A stretch of 64,000 nucleotides of DNA from Nymphaea colorata (taxonomy: Eukaryota > Streptophyta > Magnoliopsida > Nymphaeales > Nymphaeaceae): contig NC_045146.1 of the NCBI RefSeq assembly GCF_008831285.2, positions 23,143,703 through 23,207,702 on the forward strand. The letters are read 5' to 3'. The translations under genes were made by a program, and so were the position numbers. This document shows positions 12,869-23,000 of the stretch, in pieces. Below the pieces are notes generated by a model that was not told where the DNA came from, made no database searches, and was given only the letters and a program-made list of their open reading frames with translations. The first letter of the stretch is position 1. Every line of letters begins with the position of its first letter.

Positions 12869-14071
12869 GTTGGGGCTGTCCAACTTGATCTCTTAGGCAG
12901 TCTGTTAATGGCAGGAGAAAATTAGATAAAAGAAAGCATTGGGTCTTGCACATATCCAAGTCACAGAATGTTACTACTGATTCTGCGAGGACTGGTGTAT
13001 GATAGCTTGCTCCTTGTCATACAAGACATTAACATTCTGAACAGCTGAGGAGGTAACTAACCTCCAATTATGTGAACCAAAGATATGTGTAGCTTCAACT
13101 ATATGGCAGCAAGCGGATTGTGCAACTTGAAAGGATCAACCACTGTGGCATGTAATTGATGTCGTGAACCTGTCAGATCTAGCGCATATTTTAATATAAC
13201 AAAGATGTATCATATTTGAGAAAGATCCTCCCTTTCTCCATGGTGCAATATATATAACACCTTGAGTTTCAACTTGGGAACTTCTTATTTCTTTGCTGCC
13301 TGTTGCCAAGCACGCCATATTAGTGATGGTACACAAGCTCAAAGATGTTGTGCTACTTGCCATAACTTAGATGTGTATCTTGTTTTACTTTCAACTGGTT
13401 CTTTGTCTCTCTTCTATTGTTTTTTTCCTTTTCTACCTGTTTAGGTAGCTTCTGCGTCTGCAGTTCTTTTACTTGTTCTGCGTAAAATTTGTAGTCCGGT
13501 AAGCAACAATCTGCTAGAGAGAGAAGTTAATGGGTCTTCCCAAATTCAAATGAACAAGATTGAGCAATTTTATCACTTCTTTCTTGATTTGGATGGTGGG
13601 TGTAGAGGAATTAGTAGGAAGATCCTTGTCTGTCAATGGGGAAAGTGTTCATTGACTCTCGTAAAAGAAAGAAGAAAACAGCACATCTTTGCTTGGCTTA
13701 GTTGTGCTTTCATCCAAAGCAAGGACCCACCGGTGAGCGGAGGGTGTTGATCCATGTCGGGCCCAGAAAAGGGGACTCGGAACATGAGTCTGAATTGTGG
13801 TGTTATAACTAAAATTTGGGGCCTTAAAATGATCATTTTCCCAAAATAGTGAGAGAGAAAGGCAAGATCTTCAGCATTTAAATTTGTCAAAGCTGAGACT
13901 GAAAAGTTTCCACTACCCGAAATAAAAATAAGCCACGCGAAGATTGCTTGATGCAACTCAGTGCCGGCAGATATAAGCACGACTATTCTATGAATTCCCT
14001 TCTTCATATATAAATTAATTTACCTTCCTTATTAGCTAACAGACATACTTTATAAGCAGCAGGCAGCAACG

Positions 14072-14103
<32 letters not shown>

Positions 14104-15260
14104 CTGATCCTGCGGCACGAAGTTACTTAAAATAAAATATTCGTGTTTGCGTCCTTGTCCACGACCAACCGCGGGAAACTTCAATTATTCGTGCGAAGGC
14201 TAAGGCTTGGATCATGGTCCTCTAAGGTCCGGTTACTTGTTAATGACGAAATGGACTTAAAGGCTTTCATATCGATTAATTTTTTTCCGTCAAATGACTA
14301 AGTTAAAAATGACGATTAATTGTCAGAAGTTGCAGGCGTCAACAGCTTCAGCAGCAAATTGAAAACATTAAAGAAAAGCCACCCATGTTCCGAACACCTG
14401 TCTCCTAAGCTCCTTGTAAATGTGAACTCCCCCCTGCGAGTCAGAGCCTTCACACCCTTGGGCACTGCACCTCGGCCACGCCCCCACTGTCTCGTGCCGC
14501 AATTGTTAATGAGAACATTGTGATCCGTGCGCGTGAGGGAAGCCATGAATTTTGGCCGTACTACCTCATGTTTTAACACAAAGTAGGAAAAAAAAAAGAT
14601 TACATACTTGGATTTCATGTCTTGGAATGTTGATTCAAGAGGCAAAATTCCACTTCAAACTTCATACTAAAATTATAATAAAAATTTCACTTGTGATGTT
14701 TCTTTGCGTTAGGTAGTATAGAATTTTATTCCAAAATTAAAAGTGACTTGTTTGATGAGAAGAGAATTAAAATTGTAGAACTCATTAATTAAAGCTTTTG
14801 TATGTATGAAATATCAATGAACTAATCATAAGGTTATGAATAGTTTTCTTCCTTTCTTTCCTACAAGGTTCCTTGGCCCTTCCAAAGCGGCAGCCGTCTC
14901 CGTCACTCGATCATTTAATTTATTGACCGGCCGCACAAACACATCATCATTTTCCATTTTCAAAGGAAAAAAAGAAAGCAGATCTAGTCATTTGCCATAT
15001 CTCTTTCCGAATGCGATCTCATATCCCTCTGTTAGTTGGTTTTATTTATGTGGCACATGGTGGGGACTCCCAAATTTATGAGGCTCAAAATTTTACCAGA
15101 CTTTTCCGGACAAGTTTACCTGCACAGATTCGGCAAATATTGCCCGCCTTTAATTGCTAGATTTACCTGTTCTCTGACTGCATATGTGTATTATATGCAC
15201 TCACATGTTGGTATTTAAGGCACAACACGATGGTACCAAAAAGGATACATTGCCTCCACA
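12869..15260. other. 3' region of KNAT7-like gene and intergenic spacer
   Basis: The first few hundred bases are presumably the 3' UTR, but I cannot fix the polyadenylation site. Beyond that I see only short incidental frames and a TA microsatellite (about 14076-14102). No gene is supported. Confidence 0.55.
14076..14102. repeat. (TA)n microsatellite
   Basis: Uninterrupted AT/TA dinucleotide run in the spacer after the KNAT7-like gene. Confidence 0.85.
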
Positions 15261-15264
15261 TATA

Positions 15265-15385
15265 TGAGTATGACCCTCCTTCTGCTGATCTTAAATCTAA
15301 TATTTTTCAATGTAAAAAAGTAACATATAGATTTTAAGTGTTAAGATCATTAGTTTGATGAATCATAGATTTTATCTATGAATAG
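15265..15385 (-). mobile_element. Partial copy of the 42.6-kb MITE family
   Basis: The reverse complement of this stretch aligns with 42778-42905. Both contain GATAAAATCTA followed by TTCATCAAACTA, then a region ending in AGATTTAAGATCA and GGAGGGTC. The similarity is clearly above chance, and the order of the blocks is kept. It looks like a truncated or diverged family member; I do not see its ends. Confidence 0.55.
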
Positions 15386-15639
15386 CAAAAGTATGATGTC
15401 CATGTATTTCAAATATGAAGCAATCAAACACCCAACTGAAGAAACAAACAAGGGGAGGAACAAGAAGACGGGCATTTATATCGCATCCGCGGCACCAAAT
15501 GATCAAAAAAATCGAAGGCCGGAGAACTACGACCACAGCCTCCGTTTCCGTTTTCCTTTCCTCTGGTCTGGTAGAGGTTTCTTGGAAGTTTCCGTTGGAC
15601 CCACAGCTCCCCAAATTCCTCCTGCTTAGCTATTTCCCA

Positions 15640-16200
15640 CTCCCTGCCGATCGACACACTCCTTAATTGCCTCTTGTTTTCTTGTTCCTTCTTCTTTGTA
15701 TTTACTGTCGACTTGGTGGGGGCAATCCACGTCTAAAATTTGATTCTGCTGAGAGCGATCGGTAAGCGTCGGCCGTCGGATCTGGAATCCCCGCACTGGC
15801 GAGCCACCAGCCTGAAAAATACGTCCATCAATGGATTCCCTCGTCACATGGCCGTCGGGCATCACACCCATGCTCATCTCTACCTTTCGCCAAAGCCCAA
15901 TTTGAGTGAACACAAGGGAAGGAATTCCTCCACACTTTTTCTTGTCCACGAAAAGGCATCAAACATCAAGCGATGGTTTCTCTGCCTTCTTTTTATCGTC
16001 TCTGCTTTCAATTCGGTTCTCAAGATAAGAGATTCTTGTCGAGTCGAAAGGTTGGCCTTGTGGGCAGGACACCCAAGTGGTCGTGCTTTGTTTTCCATCG
16101 AAAAAGAGGTGTACCCAGGAGCTTCACCGCCGGCCGCGCTCAAGAAAATTTAGGGCTTGTGTTCCTTCTTCTGTGGAAAATTGAAATAGTTCTGTGAAAA
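15640..16200 (+). other. Possible orphan promoter/first exon, no recognised product
   Basis: This block is less AT-rich than its surroundings and has overlapping open frames on both strands. The + frame from an ATG at 15973 encodes 74 aa beginning MVSLPSFYRLCFQF, rich in Ser/Arg and poor in acidic residues, which is loosely like an organelle transit peptide. I find no downstream exon before the repeat-rich DNA at 16.7 kb. It may be a gene relic or a non-coding transcript start; no function is assigned. Confidence 0.2.
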
Positions 16201-16699
16201 GTTACGGAGAGAAAGATTCTCGTTGCGTTTTTGGTTGTATGAATTTGATTTGGTTGTGAAATTTGAAGTTTAATCTTGGGGTTACTGATCTGATCGAGTT
16301 GTCTCGAATGGCTGTACAAGTAAGGGATTGATTCGATTTCAGTTTTCAATTCCTTGATGGGCATTTCATGACGATTAAGTCGCTAAAGTTGAGAACTACT
16401 AAATTAAGCATTTGTCTGTAATTATTGAAGCATGAGAGTTTATCTTTCTCTTTTTGAACTGATAATCTGTTGGAACAGACATTTTGTCGTCTTGATCCGG
16501 TGAACAAACCCGTTCATAAAAGCTTGTCCTTTCATATAAGAAGAGAAATCCTAATTGAATTCTACATCCGCTATCATTTTTCCTTTGATTGGAAAATAAA
16601 CAATTCAAATGTAATTGAACATTTTATGGAGACCTACTCAACTTTCGGAGTTGTGACAAAAGCATGCCTGGGCTTAAATATTTTATTTAGCCCTTACAA

Positions 16700-17310
16700 A
16701 TAAAATAGCTACTTAACTAAAGAATTCAAGTTTAAATATACTTTTATTATATCCTTGGTAGTCAAAAGCACTAAGCAAAATCGCCTACGTGGGCTGACAC
16801 ACAATACATTAGAAAAAAAGAAGAAGAACAAGAAAAATGAAAAGGATGATAAAAGATTTAAAAAGGAGAAGAAAAGAAGAGAAAGAAAATAATTCCGAGG
16901 AGAAAGTCAGTTCATCAAAGACTGGTTCCTATAGACACGCTTTGGCGACTAAAGTTATACCATTGTAAGTTGGGCATGTTTTGTAATCTTTCAAAGATCA
17001 TAATTATTATTATTACCACTACTGCTATTATTTTTATTATTGTTGTTATTACTTATCAGACGAAAAGGGTACGTGAACATATACAAAAGTTTTTTACTCT
17101 TACGACTATTATTGAACTCTAGGAGTTTGTTTAGCAACAATAACAATATATTATTACTATTATTATGTGAACTAAGGAAAATTTGTCAAATGCTGTCGTC
17201 ACATAGTGTTTCATAAATTTACCCTCATATACCTTAAGTTTGAGGCAAGTTTATAAAATAGAAACAAGCCAAACACAATATTAAGTTTCTCCAATTTGAG
17301 AAGGTTAAGA
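16700..17310. other. AT-rich spacer with ATT trinucleotide runs
   Basis: Imperfect ATT/TTA trinucleotide repeats (about 17000-17065 and 17140-17170). I see no gene. Confidence 0.6.
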
Positions 17311-17311
17311 T

Positions 17312-17589
17312 AGTGTTTGGATGTCACTAAAAAACTGGTATTATAAAAACTAGTTTTTTTTTTTTAAATTAACTTTTAATCAGTTAAAAAAAGCTACTTT
17401 TTATGTTTAGGCTCATTCATCTTGAAAAACTTGTACATCAAGAATCAAGAAGGATGTAAAAAAGAAAAATAATAAGATCAAAATTTTTTTTTTGAATAAC
17501 GTGTTCCATTTTGAAAAGCTCATTTTTTGTATCACCTAAAATGATGTTTGACGTTTTGGAAGTAAAACCAATTTTACCATCCAAACACT
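17312..17589. mobile_element. MITE-like element with AGTGTTTGGATG terminal inverted repeats
   Basis: AGTGTTTGGATG at 17312-17323 is matched by its exact reverse complement at 17578-17589, giving a 278-bp unit with no coding capacity. Similarity between the two ends continues weakly inward. Small AT-rich units with such ends are typical of plant MITEs. I see no clear flanking target-site duplication, so the superfamily is open. Confidence 0.55.
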
Positions 17590-18024
17590 CCCCAACTCTG
17601 AAACCTTAAATTACAATCACTAAAAAGAAAAAATTATAAACGTTAGCTACCTTGAAACGTAAATAAAGATAAAGTGTTTCTAACGTGGAGGAGATCTTTA
17701 TTTTGATTGTTGTGGAAGTCTTAGAAGGTATTTATTGTATACCAAACTTTGTGCACAGAAGAGTAATGAACCGGTGTGCAACACAAAAGGAGAAAAAAGG
17801 AAAATGCTCAAAACCGGGGCTTCACACGTTATGAGAAGAAGTCAAGGGTTCGAATCCCATCAACACCACCTCCTCATGGCATCACAGGCGACACACTCTT
17901 CTGCGAACGCCAGTGGCTTCCAGATTTCAAAAGCAGCGTTTGCGGTGTTGACCTCAAATGTACAAACAACAAACAAAATGGCTTCTACTGTACGTTTTCA
18001 TAAGCAGAAAAATAAAACATTTTA

Positions 18025-19119
18025 ACAAAATTGATAATGTAATTTTGTGAGTTTAAGAGAACAAATTATTTGCCTAACTGCACTGCAAAAATGTTGGCAT
18101 CATTTTTGGATGGAAGAAAAAGAAAGGAAAGGGTTGGATTTTATTGTGTTTGAACCGGAAAGAAAAGATGTGAGACACTAGATAAGAAAAGAAATCGTGT
18201 GCCTCAATAGCTTAAAAAAGAAAAAAAAAATGAAAGGGAAAGGAATAAACATACTTAAAATGACAAGTCTGCCCTCTATATTTTCATTTTCTTTTCCTAA
18301 TTAGTGTAAATGCCACTCTTTCCTTTTTCATTTTCTCTCCTTTTGTCTTTATAATATCTTTATCATCCCTTCTATCCAAACATGGTTTAAGTGGTAACTG
18401 TGTTAATGATAAAGATAAAACCCAGTTCCTTTAGCACCAGTAAGAGCCTTGCTTGTCACTCAATTCCAATATCGGGGTAGGATCAACACATTCGCTTGAA
18501 CTTAAAGGCCGAGTCAGATTTTTTTTTTTCATGAAATACTAAATATATAGTTAACAAATTTTCAATTGAATGTATGCAATGATCAGAGTCTCACGGAGTT
18601 ATTCTATATAACTAGATACAAGTGAAACCACTACCGGACAAGTGTGACATAGTGGGTTACTAGAATCTAAAAATCTAAATATGATGTACCACTTCATCCA
18701 CATGCATTACATTCATGGATCCCCAAAAATTCAGACCGGCTTCGTCTACTCCCTGATTTTAATGTTGTATGTTTTAGTGAGAGTGGGAGCCGGGAGAAAT
18801 TTAAAGATGGTTACCTTTTGAATTATGTTTGAATAGAAGGAAACAAAAGGAAATTGTGCATAGAAACGGAAAAAAATGAGACATTTACAATCATCCTAGC
18901 AGAAAATGAAAAGAAAAGATATGGAGGTCAGACTTGTCATTTTAAGAACGTTTATTCCTTTTCTTTGGAGCCATTGTGATGGGCAATTTATTTTCTACTT
19001 ATCTTACTTTTTCTTTTTTTTTTTTTTATGCAAACACAACAGAATCTAATCCTTTCCTTTATTTTCTCTTCGTCCAAAAACAGTGTTGACATTATCCAAA
19101 ACGCATTATCAATTTTGAT
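18025..19119. repeat. Large imperfect inverted repeat (~0.3-kb arms, ~0.4-kb spacer)
   Basis: The left arm (about 18025-18398) matches the reverse complement of the right arm (about 18809-19119) in a series of collinear blocks. From outside in these are CAAAATTGATAATG, a GGAAAGGRTTRGATT-type block, AAAATGACAAGTCTG, and CTATYCAAACAT followed by GGTAAC. The arms differ by point changes and small gaps. This could be a foldback transposon or two copies of one element inserted head to head. There is no coding capacity. Confidence 0.75.
18521..18625 (+). repeat. Dispersed repeat, copy 1 (also at ~51.15 kb)
   Basis: This lies in the spacer of the 18.0-19.1 kb inverted repeat. It shares with 51153-51254 the order TTTTTTCATGA, ACTAARTATATRGTTAACAAA, ATTGA and CTATATAACT. 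It is probably a fragment of an interspersed element; the type is unknown. Confidence 0.55.
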
Positions 19120-19780
19120 GAAGTACTCTAAGTGACTATGCCACACAAAAAGGGGAAATGAGAGGCAATCTTCCAATCCTCAATAACCTGAATCTTATTA
19201 TTCAAGAAGTCAAATGGTCAGTTATTTTTAAATGCCAAGCTCCTTTTGGCGTATTAAAAACTGTTTCTCGTAAATCCAATTATAAAAATTAAATCATAGC
19301 TATCAAGGCTATGAAAAATTCACTGGATAGATTGTGTTTTATAAAGTGATTAAATGAACAATCTCATTTCTTTTCAGTCCTGTAATTTTAAATTCCAAAA
19401 AAATTTAACATAGTTGGGGGAGTTATGGATGCACCTCGTCGTCACAATCTAAGATCTTGAAAGAAAGGAAAGTGAAAAATCTTTCAAGTTATATTTCAAA
19501 CAATAGGTCGTCACCCTCATACTCACTTGAAAATCACATATATATATATATATATATAAAAGGGTATTATAGACTTTTTAAAGTTTGTAGAGAAGAGGCG
19601 TCGTGGGCGAGATAAATGAGGCTAAAATTGGCAATCCCCTCCGCCCCCGAATCTCTCCTTTTTTTTTTATTATTTTCAATTAATTTTTCCTTTTTTTTTC
19701 TTCCCTTCCTCCCACCTTCTTCTTCTTTATAGCCTTTTAAATGAGAGAGAGAGAGAGGGCCATAGAAGAGGGAGAGATAG
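19120..19780. other. AT-rich spacer and leader of the RING-CH gene
   Basis: A TA microsatellite (about 19539-19558), T-rich tracts (about 19660-19700) and GA repeats (about 19743-19757) come just before the RING-CH gene. No separate gene is seen. Confidence 0.6.
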
Positions 19781-19823
19781 AGGGGTGTTAGAGAGAGAAA
19801 GTCAGAGAGGGACAGAGGAGGAG

Positions 19824-19835
19824 ATGTGTGAATGA
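19824..19835 (+). promoter_or_regulatory. Three-codon uORF whose stop overlaps the main start (ATGA)
   Basis: The sequence is ATG-TGT-GAA-TGA, encoding Met-Cys-Glu. Its TGA (19833-19835) overlaps the main ATG (19832-19834) as ATGA. If this leader is transcribed, ribosomes starting at the upstream ATG would stop on the main start. That would reduce or couple translation; the effect is inferred. Confidence 0.6.
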
Positions 19836-20019
19836 GAATCCAGCAGGAGAGGACGAAGAGGAGGAAGACGACCACGACGACGGCGGCAAGCGTGGCTGTC
19901 AAGCCGAGGGATCGGCGAACGGGAAGGGCACGACCACCACCAACAGCAGCAGCAGCAGCGGCGGCGGCGGCGGCAGCGTCTTCTTCTACGACTGCATCAT
20001 CCTTTGCTACTACTATTAC

Positions 20020-20051
<32 letters not shown>

Positions 20052-23000
20052 CCTCTTCCTCCTCGTCGTCAGACTCGGCGTTTAGGGTTTCCGTGGGGCA
20101 ACGGCTGCGGAGGAGAAGGTCGGCGTCGGGATCGGTTTCGTTGCCGCAGCAGCGACTCCCGGTCAAGGTACTGAGTCTCCAAAGCCCGAGTTGTTGAGTT
20201 TCTTGTTAGGGTTTCTGTCTGGCTGTCGTCGGAATTCTGGGCGGCGATCTGGCTGACGAGGCTCTTCCAGGGGATATGTGGAGGTTAGGGTTTTGTTTCT
20301 TCGGCTTTTGTTCCAAGGAGTTTGGGGGAGTTGGGGAGGAACGGCTTGTGGATCGAATCTGCGGTGCGTAGATCTCTGTTTCTCTCGTGTTCTGGTTCGG
20401 CAATAGAGGGTTTCGGAGCCATGATCGGCCGCGATTTGCTTGGGATTTAGCTTTGCACTGGTAGAGTTCCTGATGCACAAATTTTTTGATTCCATTGAAC
20501 ATGATGGAACGCGGCTTGTGAATCTCTCCTCCGCCCTCCATGTTCTTGAGCTCTTCTTGTACCGATTTGGTGGTGAAGAAAGGGGGTTTTCTGCTAGGTT
20601 GCTTCTTTTCTCTTGGCTACAGTGGAGTAGCGAGCAGAGTTCTGGGAAGATACTTGCCTTATTTTCCGAGGAAGCTTTGTTTCTTCACGGGATCGACCTC
20701 ATGCTTCATTTTTGTGACAATTAGTCCTCGAGATGAAGATCGGTGTTTCTTGGTTCCGATTGAGTCAGACTAGTGGTTACAAGGGTGTGATTTAGGTTTA
20801 GTTCTTTACTTTCTCTCCCGTTTTTCTCAATCTCCTGCATCCGGCTAGCCTCGAAGAGCTTGTGACTTTGATGCTGCTATGTGGTGTCTACGGTGTTGTG
20901 AATTCATATTGGATGGTCACCATCTATCTGATTGTAGAAGAATCTGTGGGAGGATGTTGATTAGGCCTGTCTTCACAGGGGCAATTTCTTTGCAGCACTT
21001 GTGCATTCAGGAGGTCCTTGAATTCATAGAGGCGCGTTGAGAGCTTGGTTTAGATTTTGATTCATTACATCGGCTTGTAGGCTTACGGGTTTTTCACTAT
21101 TCATTCATCTTGCGTGTTTTTGTTAAAGAAAGATGACCTAAATGGTCGATGGGCTTTCTTCAGTTTTGCTTCTCGATGGATTCTGCTGGATCAGGCATGG
21201 AAAAGGATGAATTAGGGCTTGACTATTGTAGAATAGTTTGATTATTTTCTTAAAGTCTCTCTTTGAATGTGGACATGTTTTGGTTGGATTATTCAGTCAT
21301 TCCATTGGACTTCCATGGCTTACTGGTTTTGAGTGAAATTGTTGATAAGACCCCTATGGCTGGTTAATGATCTGTTGGAAGGTAATATCTTTAGGAACAG
21401 GCACTGGCTGACAAGGTATACCGGCTGTAGGGTTTAGCATAAAGCATCAAGTTGCAAATTGTTACCTGATTGTCTCGATCTGGGGTTTGATGTGTGGGCT
21501 GATGGCCTGTGATCTTGTTTATTTTGCAGAGGCGTGGTGCAGCTGATCATAAGGATACTTGTCAAAATCCTGAGGCAGTCCAGGTGATTAAAGAGCATCC
21601 TGTTTGTTGCGTATGTGGAGATGATCTTAACGAAGAACCTGGTTCAGTAGTGGTAGGTCTAATATTGGTGGTGCATTTAAATACAGAAGCAACTCTTTCA
21701 TGTTTGGTATATTACATGGTTCTCTTGGTTGCTGTTTAAAAAAATGGTTGTAAAACTTGCAGATTGAGTACTGTACTTGCAGTGGACGACCAGCATCTGT
21801 TCATGCTGCATGTATTTCTTCTTTCGTGTCTACTGGTGATTTAGAAAAGAGTAAGTTCTGTAAGATCTGTGGCAAGAAAGAACTGGTTGATGGGAGAGAC
21901 TGCATCGCTGTGAAAATGCCAAGTAAAGTAGAAACTGAGCTTCCGAGGATCATAGTTCCAGACCTTAACTGGAAAACTGACACCAAGGCCCCAAAAGGTA
22001 ACAAGAGGGCGATAAGGCGGGCCAGAACAGCATTAACTGGCAGTCTTAAGAAGTCACCAACTGCAGGAAGTTTATCTTCCGTTGAAGATTCAAAAGACAA
22101 TGTCTCAAACAAAATGGAGGAAGCACCAGTGTCTGAATCTGAAAAGGTGGGTCCTTGTGCAGCTACCTCTTTTGTTTATTCTCTCTTTCTTTCATTAATC
22201 GTTGTTGCTTTATTCTTTGTGCTAATCATATTCTATTTCCTTCCAGCTTGGTCTTTCTGTTTCTGGTCGACGATTTACTGATGCAGTTGTTAGTGTACCT
22301 ATTAAGAAAAGGCGCATCCCAGTGGTCCGATCCCCATCACCTCCACCCGAAACACCTTCTCCACACTCAACAGATCAGCTGTTGAAAGAACAGTCTCTGT
22401 TGGAGGCTGAAGAATCTTTTGTTTATTCGAGCAAAGAATTGCATATCCTGGTGGATGGTGATGTTGCAGATGAACTTCTGAAAATAAACAATTCAACAGA
22501 AAAGGTGGAGAATGTGTATCACTCAGTGCCAGAGATGGAAGAAGATGTTTCTGCAGAACATGTTTCTCCTTCTGAGAGGTGTACTGAAACTGTGGACTTC
22601 TCTGGTATTTCAATATTGGCTGCAGCTGCTTGCAAAAGCGAACTAGGAAGTAGTGTAAATCCCGTTGGAACCTCGTTTGAATGCTTTCCATCTTCAGATG
22701 ACAAGTATGCAAGGCCAGCTGAGATAGAAACTGAGTTACCATCTGAAAATCATGAACTTGTGATGTCACATGACCCTAATGTTCAAGTTTTATCCAACGA
22801 TCTATTTGTTGATGATGGAATGAGAAAAGTAGATGATGGGATGAGTAATGTAGTCAGCGTAACTGGTAACCATGCTGGTGAATGCAGTACCAACCAAAAA
22901 GATGGTGGTGGCATTGTTGAAGGCCATGATAGGAGTTCTTTGGATGCATTAGGTTCTCCTAATAACTTAAAAGGGCATTCTATTAGTTGTCTAAATCAAG

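Noticed and set aside
17846-17860. GGTTCGAATCC, a perfect Pol III B-box word suggesting a tRNA or SINE
   Set aside because: No A-box, clover-leaf or acceptor stem pairing could be built upstream; the presumed acceptor pairs for only about five bases.
20163-20541. Two overlapping minus-strand frames of about 110 codons
   Set aside because: They lie in the first intron of the RING-CH gene, lack any motif and run antisense to it.
22302-22769. 155-codon minus-strand open frame
   Set aside because: It lies wholly inside exon 4 of the RING-CH gene and is a shadow of that frame.
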